Positions 43,985-53,040 of a stretch of 64,000 bases of DNA are shown piece by piece (the stretch's first letter is position 1; each line of letters starts with the position of its first letter). This stretch comes from Streptomyces luteolus (lineage in GTDB: Bacteria > Actinomycetota > Actinomycetes > Streptomycetales > Streptomycetaceae): NCBI RefSeq assembly GCF_029968015.1, contig NZ_JASCIS010000033.1, positions 23,345 to 87,344 of the forward strand, read 5' to 3'. The translations under genes were made by a program, and so were the position numbers. The notes under the pieces were generated by a model, which did no database searches, was not told where the DNA came from, and worked only from the letters and a program-made list of their open reading frames with translations.

Positions 43985-44081
43985 CCGGTCACTGGGACGG
44001 CGCTCCGACGCAGCGGCCGGTCCACTCTCCGGCGGACAGTCGCGCGCGGTGCCGACAGCATCGATTCCCGGTCAGTGGGAT
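43985..44081. promoter_or_regulatory. Two operator-like elements in the ligase/ABC transporter divergent promoter
   Basis: CCGGTCACTGGGAC (43985-43998) and CCGGTCAGTGGGAT (44068-44081), each one mismatch from the 16743 copy, are direct repeats 83 bp apart. A weaker CCACTGGGAT is at 43924. Nothing else is recognised in 43895-44202. Confidence 0.55.
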
Positions 44082-44202
44082 GCGTCACGTCGGCCGGATT
44101 CGACCGCCGTAGCGTCCCCCACCTGATGCGGCCCGGGGCCCAGTCGAGACGCCCCGCCCGGTCCCTTCCCCACTGCGCGCCACAGGACTACTGGAGGAAG
44201 AC

Positions 44203-45816
44203 ATGAAGCGAGCACCACGGGTGCACGCCCGCACCGCCGCAGCCCTCGTGGCCATGGGCCTGCTCACCTCCGCGTGCGTCTCGCCAGGCGAGGCCGACGG
44301 CGGCAACGAGCAGAAGGCCGAACGCGGCCGCTACGAGTTCGGCATCATCGGCAACCAGGGCAAGGCCGGAAAACCGGTACGCGGCGGCACCCTGCACTTC
44401 GCCGACTACACCGAGGCCCGCAGCCTCAGCCCGGCCGCCACCTACGCCACGGGCGCGTCCGGCGGCTCCGCTCTCGCCGCCGTCTACGACGTACTGATGC
44501 GTTACGACACCAAGGCCGAGAAGTACGAGCCGTGGCTGGCGAAATCCCTGAAGAGCAGCAAGGACTCCAAGACCTGGACGCTCCGGCTGCGCGAGGACGT
44601 CACCTTCTCCGACGGCACCCCGCTGAACGCGAAGGCTGTCGTCGGCAGCATCGAGTGGTACCAGGAGAGCAAGGGCGCCGATGCCACGTTGCTCGCCGCG
44701 AACATCGCCGAGACCAGCGCGCCCGACGACCACACCGTGGTCTTCACGATGCGCAGAGCCTGGGCGGGATTCCCGGCCCGGCTCGCGCAGGCACCCGGCA
44801 TGATCGTGGCGCCCGCCGCGCGGGCCGGCAAGACGTTCAAGCCGATCGGCGCGGGCCCCTTCACCCTCCAGAAGCACGCCCCGCAGGAAGAGATGGTCCT
44901 CAAGGCCAACAAGGACTACTGGAAGGGCGAGCCCTACCTCGACGCGCTGCGGTTCACGTGGCCGAACTCGGACCGGGCCAAGCTGGAGGCGCTGGAGGAC
45001 GGCGGCGCCGACGTCACGTACGTGCGCAGCCCCGAGGTGGTCGACGAGGCCGTGAAGGCCGGTCATCCGGGCGAGCTCACCCTGACCGGTCTGGGCAACA
45101 TGGTCACCATCAACACCCGTAAGGGCAGGCCCGGTCAGGACATCCGGGTCCGCAAGGCAGTCGCCTTCGCCCTCGACCCGGTGCTCGACACCAAGCGCAG
45201 CTATCAGGGCAAGGGGCTGCCCGGACAGGAGCTGTTCCCGCCCGAGTCGCGGTGGCACTCGAAGGTCGAGCCGCTCGGCGTGGACCTCGCAGCGGCGAAG
45301 AAGCTCCTGGCGGCGGCCAAGAAGGACGGCTACGACGGCACCATCACCTACATGGACGGCACCGACCCGGTCGCGCGTGCCAAAGCCGTCGTCACCAAAG
45401 CCCAGCTCGAACGCGTCGGTTTCAAGGTGAAGCTCGACCTGGTCTCCTCGACGGCCGACCGCGTGTCCAAGACCTACGTCGACCACGACTTCGACCTCAG
45501 CCGCGGAGCGGCCAGCGTCTCCGAGGGCGACCCCTTCCACCGGCTGCAGAGCGTCCTGGACTCCAAGAGCTACGGAAACCCCGGCGGCTACGCCGACGCC
45601 GAGATGGACGAGCTGCTCGTACAGCTGCAGGGCGCGGCGAGCGATCAGGAGAAGCAGCAGGCCCTCGACGCGGTGCAGCGACGGATCAACGAGACGGTGC
45701 CGGTGGCGAATCTGGGGGCCAGCGCGGCCTTCACCGCCTGGGGCAAGGACGTGCACGGCATCGTGCCCACCGACGAGTACATGGCCCTGTTCGGCGAGGC
45801 GTGGCTCAGCAAGTGA
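44203..45816 (+). CDS. ABC transporter substrate-binding lipoprotein (Dpp/Opp family)
   Basis: 537 aa from ATG 44203, GGAGGAAG upstream. Signal peptide with lipobox LLTSAC (Cys ~26), so it is anchored outside the membrane. SBP family 5 features: RGGTLHFADYTEARSLSP, YDTKAEKYEPWLAKSL, LRLREDVTFSDGTPLNAKAV, and GAGPFTLQKHAPQEEMVLKA near residue 220. The family binds peptides, nickel, opines, oligosaccharides and other solutes. Here it heads a six-gene operon ending in an OYE-type enzyme and an amidase, so an amide-conjugated organic solute such as a conjugated bile acid is an attractive guess. Peptides remain the default. Confidence 0.88.
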   Translation: MKRAPRVHARTAAALVAMGLLTSACVSPGEADGGNEQKAERGRYEFGIIGNQGKAGKPVRGGTLHFADYTEARSLSPAATYATGASGGSALAAVYDVLMRYDTKAEKYEPWLAKSLKSSKDSKTWTLRLREDVTFSDGTPLNAKAVVGSIEWYQESKGADATLLAANIAETSAPDDHTVVFTMRRAWAGFPARLAQAPGMIVAPAARAGKTFKPIGAGPFTLQKHAPQEEMVLKANKDYWKGEPYLDALRFTWPNSDRAKLEALEDGGADVTYVRSPEVVDEAVKAGHPGELTLTGLGNMVTINTRKGRPGQDIRVRKAVAFALDPVLDTKRSYQGKGLPGQELFPPESRWHSKVEPLGVDLAAAKKLLAAAKKDGYDGTITYMDGTDPVARAKAVVTKAQLERVGFKVKLDLVSSTADRVSKTYVDHDFDLSRGAASVSEGDPFHRLQSVLDSKSYGNPGGYADAEMDELLVQLQGAASDQEKQQALDAVQRRINETVPVANLGASAAFTAWGKDVHGIVPTDEYMALFGEAWLSK

Positions 45817-45849
45817 GGCCCTCCGCACCAAGGCAGACCTGGAGGAACC

Positions 45850-46818
45850 ATGAGTGCCGCCGCACTGCGCCGCCTCACCCTGAGGGTGCTGGAACTGGCG
45901 GGAGTGCTGTTCATCGTCAGCGTCGGAGTCTTCTCCCTGGTGGTCCTGCTGCCCGGCGACCCCGCAGTCGACATCCTCGGCGCCGGACGGCCGCCGTCCG
46001 AGTACGCCGAACTCCGCCACGACATGGGGCTCGACCAGCCGCTGCACACCCGGTACTTCGACTGGCTCGGCGGCGTACTGACCGGCGATCTCGGCCGGTC
46101 GGTCGTGCCACCGCAGAGCGAGGTGAGTGACCGGGTGGTCTCGGCGCTGCCGGTGAGCGCCGAGATCGCCGTACTCGGTCTGCTCATCGCCCTGTTGATC
46201 GCCGTGCCGCTGGCCATGTGGTCCGCGTACCGCGAGGGCGGGATCGCCGACCGGATCATCGGGGCGGGCACCTTCGCCGTCCTGTCGGTGCCCAGCTTCC
46301 TGGCCGGACTGCTCCTTGTCATGGTGATGGTCAACTCGCTCGGCTGGTTCCCCCGGTCCGAGTGGGTACGGATCGGCGACGGAGATCTCCTCGGCAATCT
46401 GCACCACGCCTTCCTGCCGGCGCTCACCGTGGCCTTGGTCGAACTCGCCATGTTCGCCCGGGTGTTGCGCGGCGACCTGATCGTCACGCTCCGCGAGGAC
46501 TTCATCCTCGCCGCGCGCGCCAAGGGCATGAGTCCGCTGCGGATTCTGTTCTCCGACGCGTTGCGCCCCTCCTCGTTCTCCCTGGTGACGCTGCTCGGCC
46601 TGAGCCTGGGCCGGCTGATCGGCAGCACCGTGATCGTGGAGTACCTCTTCTCGCTGCCCGGCATGGGATCGCTCGTCGTCAACGCCGCGAACCAGGGCGA
46701 CTATCCGATGGTGCAGGGCGCCGTGCTGACCATCGCGGTCATCTACGTGGTGATCAATGCCGGCATCGACTTCTCGTACGGCTACCTCGACCCGAGGACG
46801 CGACGTGTTCATGTCTGA
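45850..46818 (+). CDS. ABC transporter permease (DppB-type)
   Basis: 322 aa from ATG 45850 (GGAGGAACC upstream). Hydrophobic segments: one at 12-35, then a cluster from ~100 onward. The DppB signature LPGDPAVDIL...GLDQPLHTRYFDWLGGVLTGDLGRS is complete, and EAA-loop residues ILAARAKGMSPLRILFSDAL contact the ATPases. Forms the membrane pore with the following permease; the two genes overlap by 14 bases. Confidence 0.9.
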   Translation: MSAAALRRLTLRVLELAGVLFIVSVGVFSLVVLLPGDPAVDILGAGRPPSEYAELRHDMGLDQPLHTRYFDWLGGVLTGDLGRSVVPPQSEVSDRVVSALPVSAEIAVLGLLIALLIAVPLAMWSAYREGGIADRIIGAGTFAVLSVPSFLAGLLLVMVMVNSLGWFPRSEWVRIGDGDLLGNLHHAFLPALTVALVELAMFARVLRGDLIVTLREDFILAARAKGMSPLRILFSDALRPSSFSLVTLLGLSLGRLIGSTVIVEYLFSLPGMGSLVVNAANQGDYPMVQGAVLTIAVIYVVINAGIDFSYGYLDPRTRRVHV

Positions 46819-47845
46819 GATCGCTCCGCGTACGCGGACGGCGCTTGCACCGCCCGTCGTGGTGGCGACGGCGCTCGCCGTCGCCGGCCTCGTCCTGCTG
46901 GTGTTCGGCGCCACCACCCCCGTACTCATCGCACCTGCCAAGGCCGCCATCGCGCTGCTCGGCATCGGCCTGTTCCTCAACGGCGCCTCGCGGGTCGGCA
47001 AGGCGCTGGCCGGGCCGGGCTTCGACGTCCTCTTCTGGGCTTCCGCCGCCTGGCTGGTGCTGCTCGCCCTGGCCATCGTCTTCGTGGATTGGCTGCCGCT
47101 CGGCGAGGACCGGGACGTCGCGGCCACCGTCACCGAACCGGTCTTCGGCATCCCGACGTTCACCGGCACACATCCCCTCGGTACCAACGGCTCCGGCCTC
47201 GACCTGCTGGCCCGGTCCCTGTACGGCGCGCGGTCCTCGCTCCTGATCTCGCTGACAGCCGTCGTCGTGGGAACGATCGTCGGTGGGCTCATCGGGATCG
47301 TCGCCGGCTACTTCCGGAAGGCGGTGGACCGGGTGGTGGGCATGGCCACGAACTCACTGCTCGCCGTGCCCCCGCTGATCCTGCTCATCGCCCTCGCGAC
47401 GGTCCTCGAACCGCGGCTGCGCAACGTCGCCCTGTCCCTGTCTCTGCTCACGATCCCCGGCATGGTGCGGCTGAGCCGGGCCACCACCGTGGCGTACGCC
47501 AACCGCGAATTCGTCACCGCCGCACGGGCCATGGGCGCCAAGCGCTCGCGCATCATGGCGCGCGAGCTGCTGCCGAACGTACTGCTGCCGATCATGTCGC
47601 TCGCCGTCGTGATGATCTCGGTCCTGATCGTCGCCGAGGCCTCCCTGAGCTTCCTCGGGCTCGGCATCCAGCCGCCCGAGCCCACCTGGGGAAACATGAT
47701 CGCCGAAGGGGAGGGCGACGTCTTCGAGGCGCATCCCCACATCGTCCTGGTGCCGGGGGCGTTTCTCTTCCTCACCGTGTTCGCCTTCAACATCGTCGGC
47801 GAGAAGGCTCGTCAGCGGTGGGACTCCCGGAGCGTGAAACTGTGA
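46805..47845 (+). CDS. ABC transporter permease (DppC-type)
   Basis: 346 aa from GTG 46805, chosen because GAGGA lies six bases upstream; ATG 46811 is the alternative. It has two extra N-terminal hydrophobic segments (residues ~20-45 and ~75-100) before the usual DppC start HPLGTNGSGLDLLARSLYGA. EAA loop: FVTAARAMGAKRSRIMAREL. C-terminal SFLGLGIQPPEPTWGNMI. The stop overlaps the next GTG. Partner of the DppB-type permease. Confidence 0.88.
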   Translation: MFMSEIAPRTRTALAPPVVVATALAVAGLVLLVFGATTPVLIAPAKAAIALLGIGLFLNGASRVGKALAGPGFDVLFWASAAWLVLLALAIVFVDWLPLGEDRDVAATVTEPVFGIPTFTGTHPLGTNGSGLDLLARSLYGARSSLLISLTAVVVGTIVGGLIGIVAGYFRKAVDRVVGMATNSLLAVPPLILLIALATVLEPRLRNVALSLSLLTIPGMVRLSRATTVAYANREFVTAARAMGAKRSRIMARELLPNVLLPIMSLAVVMISVLIVAEASLSFLGLGIQPPEPTWGNMIAEGEGDVFEAHPHIVLVPGAFLFLTVFAFNIVGEKARQRWDSRSVKL

Positions 47846-48855
47846 CGTCCGCACCCGTGCCCCTGCTCCAGGCCACCGACGTGGCCACCGTGTTCCGCAC
47901 CCCGCGCGGCGCCATGCGCGCCGTCGACGGAGTCTCCCTGTCACTGGCCCGCGGGGAGACCCTGGGCATCGTCGGCGAGTCCGGCTCCGGAAAGTCCGTC
48001 CTCGGCCGCACCCTGATGGGCCTGATCACCGACGGCCCCGAAACCTCCGTCACCGGTTCCGTGCTCCTCGGCGGCAATGACGTGCACGCTCTCACCCCGG
48101 CCGGGCGCCGGACCCTGTGGGGCACCGAGGTCGCCATGGTCTTCCAGGATCCGATGACCTCCCTGAACCCGGTGAAGAAGATCGGGCGGCACCTGTCGGA
48201 GAGCGTCCGCCTCCACCTCGGCCTCAGCCGCGCTGAATCCCGGGACCGGGCCGTGGACCTGCTGTGCCAGGTCGGCATCCCCGAACCGGCCCGGCGCGCG
48301 GGCCAGTATCCGCACGAACTCTCCGGCGGCATGCGGCAGCGCGTGGTCATCGCCATGGCGCTGGCCTGCGGCCCTCGATTGCTGATCGCCGATGAACCCA
48401 CCACCGCACTCGACGTCACCGTGCAGAAGCAGATCCTCGACCTGCTGCAGTCCCTCGGCGAGGAACTGCGGATGGCGACCATTCTGATCAGCCACGACCT
48501 GGGCACCATCGCGGGGAGGACCGACCGCGTCGCGGTGATGTACGCGGGCCGCCTCGTCGAACACGCCCGTACCGCCGAGGTGTTCGACAACCCCAGGCAC
48601 CCGTACAGCCGGGCCCTGATCGCCTCGATTCCGCACCTGGACCTGTCCCCGCACACGCTGCTCCCCGCCATCGAAGGACGCCCACCCAATCTGCTGAACC
48701 CGCCGGCCGGCTGCCGGTTCGCGCCGCGGTGCGTGGTGGCCACGGACCTCTGTACGACTCAGTCGCCCGCCCTCACCGGCCGCGCGGGTGACGACACCGG
48801 CGGCGCGGTCGCCTGTCACCACCCGCTGGGAGCAGCCAAGGAGGCCACGGTATGA
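47842..48855 (+). CDS. ABC transporter ATPase (DppD-type)
   Basis: 337 aa from GTG 47842. Walker A GESGSGKS, signature LSGGMRQRVVIAMALA, Walker B LLIADEPTTALDVT, and the switch His in LISHDLG. The C-terminal oligopeptide-transporter extension has the Cys cluster CRFAPRCVVATDLC typical of DppD/OppD. Cytoplasmic, pairs with the next ATPase. Start and stop overlap neighbours by four bases. Confidence 0.92.
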   Translation: MTSAPVPLLQATDVATVFRTPRGAMRAVDGVSLSLARGETLGIVGESGSGKSVLGRTLMGLITDGPETSVTGSVLLGGNDVHALTPAGRRTLWGTEVAMVFQDPMTSLNPVKKIGRHLSESVRLHLGLSRAESRDRAVDLLCQVGIPEPARRAGQYPHELSGGMRQRVVIAMALACGPRLLIADEPTTALDVTVQKQILDLLQSLGEELRMATILISHDLGTIAGRTDRVAVMYAGRLVEHARTAEVFDNPRHPYSRALIASIPHLDLSPHTLLPAIEGRPPNLLNPPAGCRFAPRCVVATDLCTTQSPALTGRAGDDTGGAVACHHPLGAAKEATV

Positions 48856-49883
48856 CCCTCGCCCCTCATGCTCCCGCCACCCCAGAGCCCGCCCGCCCCG
48901 CACTCACCGTCCGCGACCTGGTCGTGGAATTTCCGGTGGGCCGCGGCCAGAAGGTGCACGCAGTCTCCGGCGTGGACCTCGACCTGCCGGCGGGCCGGAC
49001 CCTCGGCATCCTCGGCGAGTCCGGCTGCGGGAAGTCGACCGTCGGCCGAGCCCTCATCCAGCTGCCACCCCCCGACGCCGGCACCGTCCGGCTCGGTGCC
49101 GAGGAACTCACCGCGCTCGGCCCCGAGGAGCTGCGCCGGGCGCGGGCCCGGATCCAGATCATCATGCAGGACCCGGTGTCCGCCCTGAATCCGCGCCGCA
49201 AGGTCAAGGACCTGGTGTGGGAGGGCCCGTCGATCTGGGGTCGCGCAGCGGCGGACAAGGACGCCGAGGTCGACGCGATCCTGCGCTCGGTCGGCCTCGA
49301 CCCGGCGACCGTACGGGACCGCAGACCGCACGAGCTGTCCGGAGGCCAGTGTCAACGGGTGTGCATCGCACGGGCGTTGATGCTCGACCCGGAGGTGCTG
49401 ATCTGCGACGAGCCCGTCTCCAGCCTCGACGTGTCCGTGCAGGCCCAGATCCTGAACCTGCTGGAGACCACGACCAGGGAACGCGGCCTGAGCATGGTGT
49501 TCATCGCCCACGACGTCTCCGTCGTCAAGAATGTCAGCGACCAGGTCATGGTCATGTACCTGGGCAAGGTCTGCGAGGTGCTGCCGTCCGACGGCATGCA
49601 CCTGGCAGCGGTCCACCCGTACACCCGCCTGCTCCTGGCCTCGCTGCCCGAGGCTCAGCGCGGCCGAAGTGACGCCCTCGCGCACGCCAGTGCCTCCGCT
49701 GAACCGGCGGCCGTGGCAGCCGAGTTGCCTTCACCACTCGATCCGCCGTCGGGCTGCCGGTTCCGCACCCGGTGTCCGCTGGCCACCGACCGGTGCGCCG
49801 AGGAGGCACCAGGCCTCTTGGAGATCGCCCCGGGGCACCGGATCGCGTGCCACCACATCGAGTCCACCAGGAGCCTTCCGTGA
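48852..49883 (+). CDS. ABC transporter ATPase (DppF-type)
   Basis: 343 aa from ATG 48852. Walker A GESGCGKST, Walker B VLICDEPVSSLDVS, His switch in FIAHDVS, and C-terminal CRFRTRCPLATDRC. The ABC signature reads LSGGQCQRV, with Cys where Arg is normal, a mild oddity not expected to abolish activity. Completes the Dpp-type importer; the stop overlaps the OYE-family gene, so enzyme and transporter are made together. Confidence 0.92.
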   Translation: MTLAPHAPATPEPARPALTVRDLVVEFPVGRGQKVHAVSGVDLDLPAGRTLGILGESGCGKSTVGRALIQLPPPDAGTVRLGAEELTALGPEELRRARARIQIIMQDPVSALNPRRKVKDLVWEGPSIWGRAAADKDAEVDAILRSVGLDPATVRDRRPHELSGGQCQRVCIARALMLDPEVLICDEPVSSLDVSVQAQILNLLETTTRERGLSMVFIAHDVSVVKNVSDQVMVMYLGKVCEVLPSDGMHLAAVHPYTRLLLASLPEAQRGRSDALAHASASAEPAAVAAELPSPLDPPSGCRFRTRCPLATDRCAEEAPGLLEIAPGHRIACHHIESTRSLP

Positions 49884-51115
49884 CGACCAGTCCCCAGCCG
49901 CCCGCCCCCGACGTGTTCGCCCCCGCCAAGCTCGGTCCCCTCCAGCTCCGCAATCGCGTCATCAAGGCCGCGACATACGAGGGACTCAGCCACAAATCGC
50001 TGGTCACCCGGGACCTGCTGGACTTCCATGTGGCCTACGCAAGGGGCGGCGTCGGCATGACGACCGTCGCGTACTGCGCCGTCGCCAGGGAGGGGCGAAC
50101 CGACCGGCATCAGATCTACTGGACCGACGAGGCTATGCCCGGGCTGCGCCGGCTCACCGATGCCGTGCACGCCGAGGGCGCCGCGGTCTCCGCTCAGATC
50201 GGTCACGGCGGCCCCGTCGCCAGCCCCAAGGCCAACGGCGCCCCGGCACTCTCCCCGTCGAAGCACTTTCACCCCACTTCGCTGAGCTGGGCGCAGGAGG
50301 CGTCCGTAACGGACATCCGGCGTATCACCGAGGCCCATGCAGAGGCGGCGCGCCGTGCCGTCGAGGCGGGCTTCGACGCCGTCGAGGTGCACTTGGGCCA
50401 CAACTACCTGGCCAGCTCGTTCCTCAGCCCCAAGGTCAACCACCGCATCGACGCCTACGGCGGAAGCCTGGAGAACCGGGCCAGGTTCGCCCGCGAGATC
50501 ATGAAGGCCGTACGGGACGCGGTCGGCGGCCGTATGGCGGTCATTGCGAAGATGAACATGGACGACGGTGTGCCGGGCGGATTCTGGCTGGACGAGGCCA
50601 TCCCGGTCGCGCAGTGGCTCGAACAGGACGGCACCGTCGACGCGTTGGAGATGACGGCGGGCAGTTCTCTGCTCAACCCGATGTACCTCTTCAAGGGCGA
50701 CGCGCCGCTCAAGGAGTTCGCCGATGTCATGCCGCAGCCGATCAAGCTCGGGGTGAAGGCGGTCGGCAAGCGGTTCCTGCACAGCTACCCCTACCGGGAC
50801 GCCTATCTCCTTGAGGACGCGCGCCAGATCCGGGCCGCTGTGGACCTGCCGATGATCCTGCTGGGCGGTATCACCGACAAACCGGTCATGGACCTGGCGA
50901 TGCGGGAAGGCTTCGAGTTCGTGGCGATGGCCAGGGCCCTGCTGCGGGAGCCCGACCTGATCACCCGCTTGCAGAAGAACGCCGATACGCCGTCCCTGTG
51001 CATCCATTGCAACAAGTGCATGCCGACCAACTTCACCGGAACCCGCTGCGTCCTCGCCGACCGCGGCACCACCCGCCACGCGAGCTGGGGCAAGCCCGAA
51101 GGGTACGTGGCGTGA
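49880..51115 (+). CDS. Old-yellow-enzyme-family flavin oxidoreductase with Fe-S cysteines
   Basis: 411 aa from GTG 49880. FMN TIM barrel of the OYE/2,4-dienoyl-CoA reductase group: LGPLQLRNRVIKAATYEGLS, VHLGHNYLASSFLSPKVNHR, DAYGGSLENRARFAREI and AMARALLREPDLI. Near the C-terminus CIHCNKC and a further Cys (TRCVL) resemble the 4Fe-4S ligands of FadH and the bile-acid enzymes BaiCD/BaiH. The C-terminal FAD/NAD domains of those proteins are absent, so electrons must come from elsewhere. Predicted to reduce or isomerise an enone, perhaps a 4-ene-3-keto steroid. Coupled to both the ABC transporter and the amidase. Confidence 0.82.
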   Translation: MTTSPQPPAPDVFAPAKLGPLQLRNRVIKAATYEGLSHKSLVTRDLLDFHVAYARGGVGMTTVAYCAVAREGRTDRHQIYWTDEAMPGLRRLTDAVHAEGAAVSAQIGHGGPVASPKANGAPALSPSKHFHPTSLSWAQEASVTDIRRITEAHAEAARRAVEAGFDAVEVHLGHNYLASSFLSPKVNHRIDAYGGSLENRARFAREIMKAVRDAVGGRMAVIAKMNMDDGVPGGFWLDEAIPVAQWLEQDGTVDALEMTAGSSLLNPMYLFKGDAPLKEFADVMPQPIKLGVKAVGKRFLHSYPYRDAYLLEDARQIRAAVDLPMILLGGITDKPVMDLAMREGFEFVAMARALLREPDLITRLQKNADTPSLCIHCNKCMPTNFTGTRCVLADRGTTRHASWGKPEGYVA

Positions 51116-52512
51116 GAGGCCCGGACGCCGTCGCCACCGCCGCGGCCATCAGGAGCGGGGAGTGGGACGCCCGGAAGGTCACCGAGGAGGCGATCGCCCG
51201 CATAGAGGATCGTGACCCGGCCCTCGGCGCAGTGATCCACACCCGCTTCGAAGCAGCCCGCGCCGAAGTGGCGGCAGGGCTGCCGGACGGCCCGCTGCAC
51301 GGCGTACCGATGCTCGTCAAGGACCTCGGCACCGAGGTCGACGGCCTGCCCGCGACCGGCGGCAGCAGGCTGTTCGCAGCCGTGACCGCCCGGCGCGACA
51401 GCGAGCTGGTGGCCCGCTACCGGCGGGCGGGAGCGGTCGTGCTCGGCACCACCAACACCCCCGAGCTGGGTCTCAACGCCTCCACCGAACCGGTACTGTA
51501 CGGGCCCACCCGCAACCCGTGGAGCCCCGCGCACTCGCCGGGCGGCTCAAGCGGCGGCTCGGCGGCGGCGGTGGCCGCCGGCCTGGTCCCCGTCGCGCAC
51601 GCCAGCGACGGCGGGGGATCGATCCGCATCCCGGCCGCGGCCTGCGGCCTCTTCGGCCTGAAACCGAGCCGCGGCAGGGTCTCGCCCGCCCCGCGGCCCA
51701 CCACCCTGTCGGGCCTCGTCTCCGGGCACCACGCCATCACCATGACTGTGCGGGACAGCGCGCTGCTGCTCGACATCGCGGCAGGCCCGCTCCCCGGTGA
51801 CGCGTACGCGGCCCCCGAACCGTCCGCCCCGTTCGCGACACTCGCCCGCCATGACCCGGGAAGACTGCGGATCGGCCTGCTCACCGAGCTGCCCGACGGC
51901 CCGGACGTGCACCCGGAGTGCGCGGCCGCCGCACGCGGCGCGGGCCTGCTGTGCGAACGCCTCGGTCACCACGTCGTGCAGGCCACCGCCCGCTACAAAC
52001 CAGAGGACGTAGGCCGGACATCCGGGGTCCTGATGGGCGCAGACCTCGTGGCGCAGATCGACGCTCGCCTCGCGGACCTCGGCAGGCCCCTGGCAGACGA
52101 CGACATCGAACCCTTCACTCGCGTCCTGTACGAGCACTACCGGGCCCTGCCCGCGGCCGATGTGAGCCGCGCGCTGCGCCGCGTCCAGGAGATCGGCTGG
52201 GAGGTCGGCGCCGCGTTCCGCGAGTGCGACGTGCTGCTCAGCCCGACCCTCGCGCGTCCGACACCGCGCCTCGGCACGCTCAACACGACCCGGCCCGAGT
52301 CCATCTACGAGCACGCCTCCGTCTACGCCGCCCTCACCAGCATCCACAACGTCACCGGTATGCCCGCGATGTCGGTCCCCTTCGGCCACGACGGCGAAGG
52401 CCTGCCGCTGGGCGTCCAGTTCGCCGCGCCCCTCGGCGGCGAGGGCGTGCTCCTGGCCCTCGCCGGGCAGCTGGAAAGGTCGGCGCCGTGGGGATGCCCG
52501 CCTGCCCCGTGA
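51112..52512 (+). CDS. Amidase-signature hydrolase
   Basis: 466 aa from GTG 51112 (GTGA overlap). The Ser-cisSer-Lys catalytic set is visible: Lys in VPMLVKDLG, cis-Ser in SPGGSSGGSAAAVAAG, and nucleophile in SDGGGSIRIPAAACGLFGLK. The length is normal for the family. No signal peptide, so it acts in the cytoplasm after uptake. Amidases cleave diverse C-N amide bonds; in this operon an amide-linked import substrate (for example a glycine or taurine steroid conjugate, or a peptide) would be freed for CoA activation. Known bile salt hydrolases are Ntn enzymes, so this would be a different solution. Last gene of the operon. Confidence 0.85.
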   Translation: MRGPDAVATAAAIRSGEWDARKVTEEAIARIEDRDPALGAVIHTRFEAARAEVAAGLPDGPLHGVPMLVKDLGTEVDGLPATGGSRLFAAVTARRDSELVARYRRAGAVVLGTTNTPELGLNASTEPVLYGPTRNPWSPAHSPGGSSGGSAAAVAAGLVPVAHASDGGGSIRIPAAACGLFGLKPSRGRVSPAPRPTTLSGLVSGHHAITMTVRDSALLLDIAAGPLPGDAYAAPEPSAPFATLARHDPGRLRIGLLTELPDGPDVHPECAAAARGAGLLCERLGHHVVQATARYKPEDVGRTSGVLMGADLVAQIDARLADLGRPLADDDIEPFTRVLYEHYRALPAADVSRALRRVQEIGWEVGAAFRECDVLLSPTLARPTPRLGTLNTTRPESIYEHASVYAALTSIHNVTGMPAMSVPFGHDGEGLPLGVQFAAPLGGEGVLLALAGQLERSAPWGCPPAP

Positions 52513-52573
52513 CCCCGGCTCATGCCGTAGGCGAGGAGGCTCGTTGGAGCTGAGCCGGTTCCTTGGCTTCTAG

Positions 52574-53017
52574 GGACCGAGCCGCGAGGTCTGGGGCGCC
52601 GTTTCGGGTGCGGCCTCGACGATCGGGCTAAGGCAACTCGGCAAGCGGGAGGTGATGGTCGCGTTGCTGGAACGCGACCATCACCTCGTCCCTGTCGGGC
52701 AGGTGATCCTGGCGGACAAGGGTTTCGCCGGGCGGGAGTTCGAGGCAAGCCTCACCGCGCGCCTGTGTGTGCCTCTCGTGCGGCCGGACAGGCAGGACGA
52801 GTCGGCCCGGCACGGCCAGCTGGCCCGTGTCCGCCAGTGGATCGAGGCGGTGTTCGACACCCTCGAAGGCCAACTCATCCTCGAAGAACACGGAGGCAGA
52901 ACACCGGCTGGAGTCGCCCGCACCCGCCAACGACTCTTCGCCCTCGCGGCCGGCATCTGGCCCAACTGGACCACCGGCACCGAGATCAAACGATCCCTGA
53001 TCACCTGCGCCCACTGA
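52574..53017 (+). pseudogene. IS982-family transposase, C-terminal remnant
   Basis: After a TAG at 52571 the frame reads GPSREVWGAVSGAAST and then REVMVALLERDHHLV, GQVILADKGFAGREFEASL, LVRPDRQDE, RQWIEAVFDTLEGQLILEEH and FALAAGIWPNW. This is the last third of an IS982-type DDE transposase. The first two-thirds are missing and no intact terminal repeats were recognised. It lies exactly between the steroid block and the sialic-acid block. Confidence 0.78.
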
Positions 53018-53040
53018 AGACATTGGACTCATTCATCTAG

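Noticed and set aside
44188..47292. 1034-codon open frame on the minus strand opposite the ABC transporter
   Set aside because: It mirrors the binding-protein and permease genes codon for codon, has no recognisable domain and arises from GC-rich third positions.
52515..52558. CCGGCTCA/TGAGCCGG as a terminator after the amidase
   Set aside because: Only 8-bp arms with a 28-base loop; too weak to annotate.
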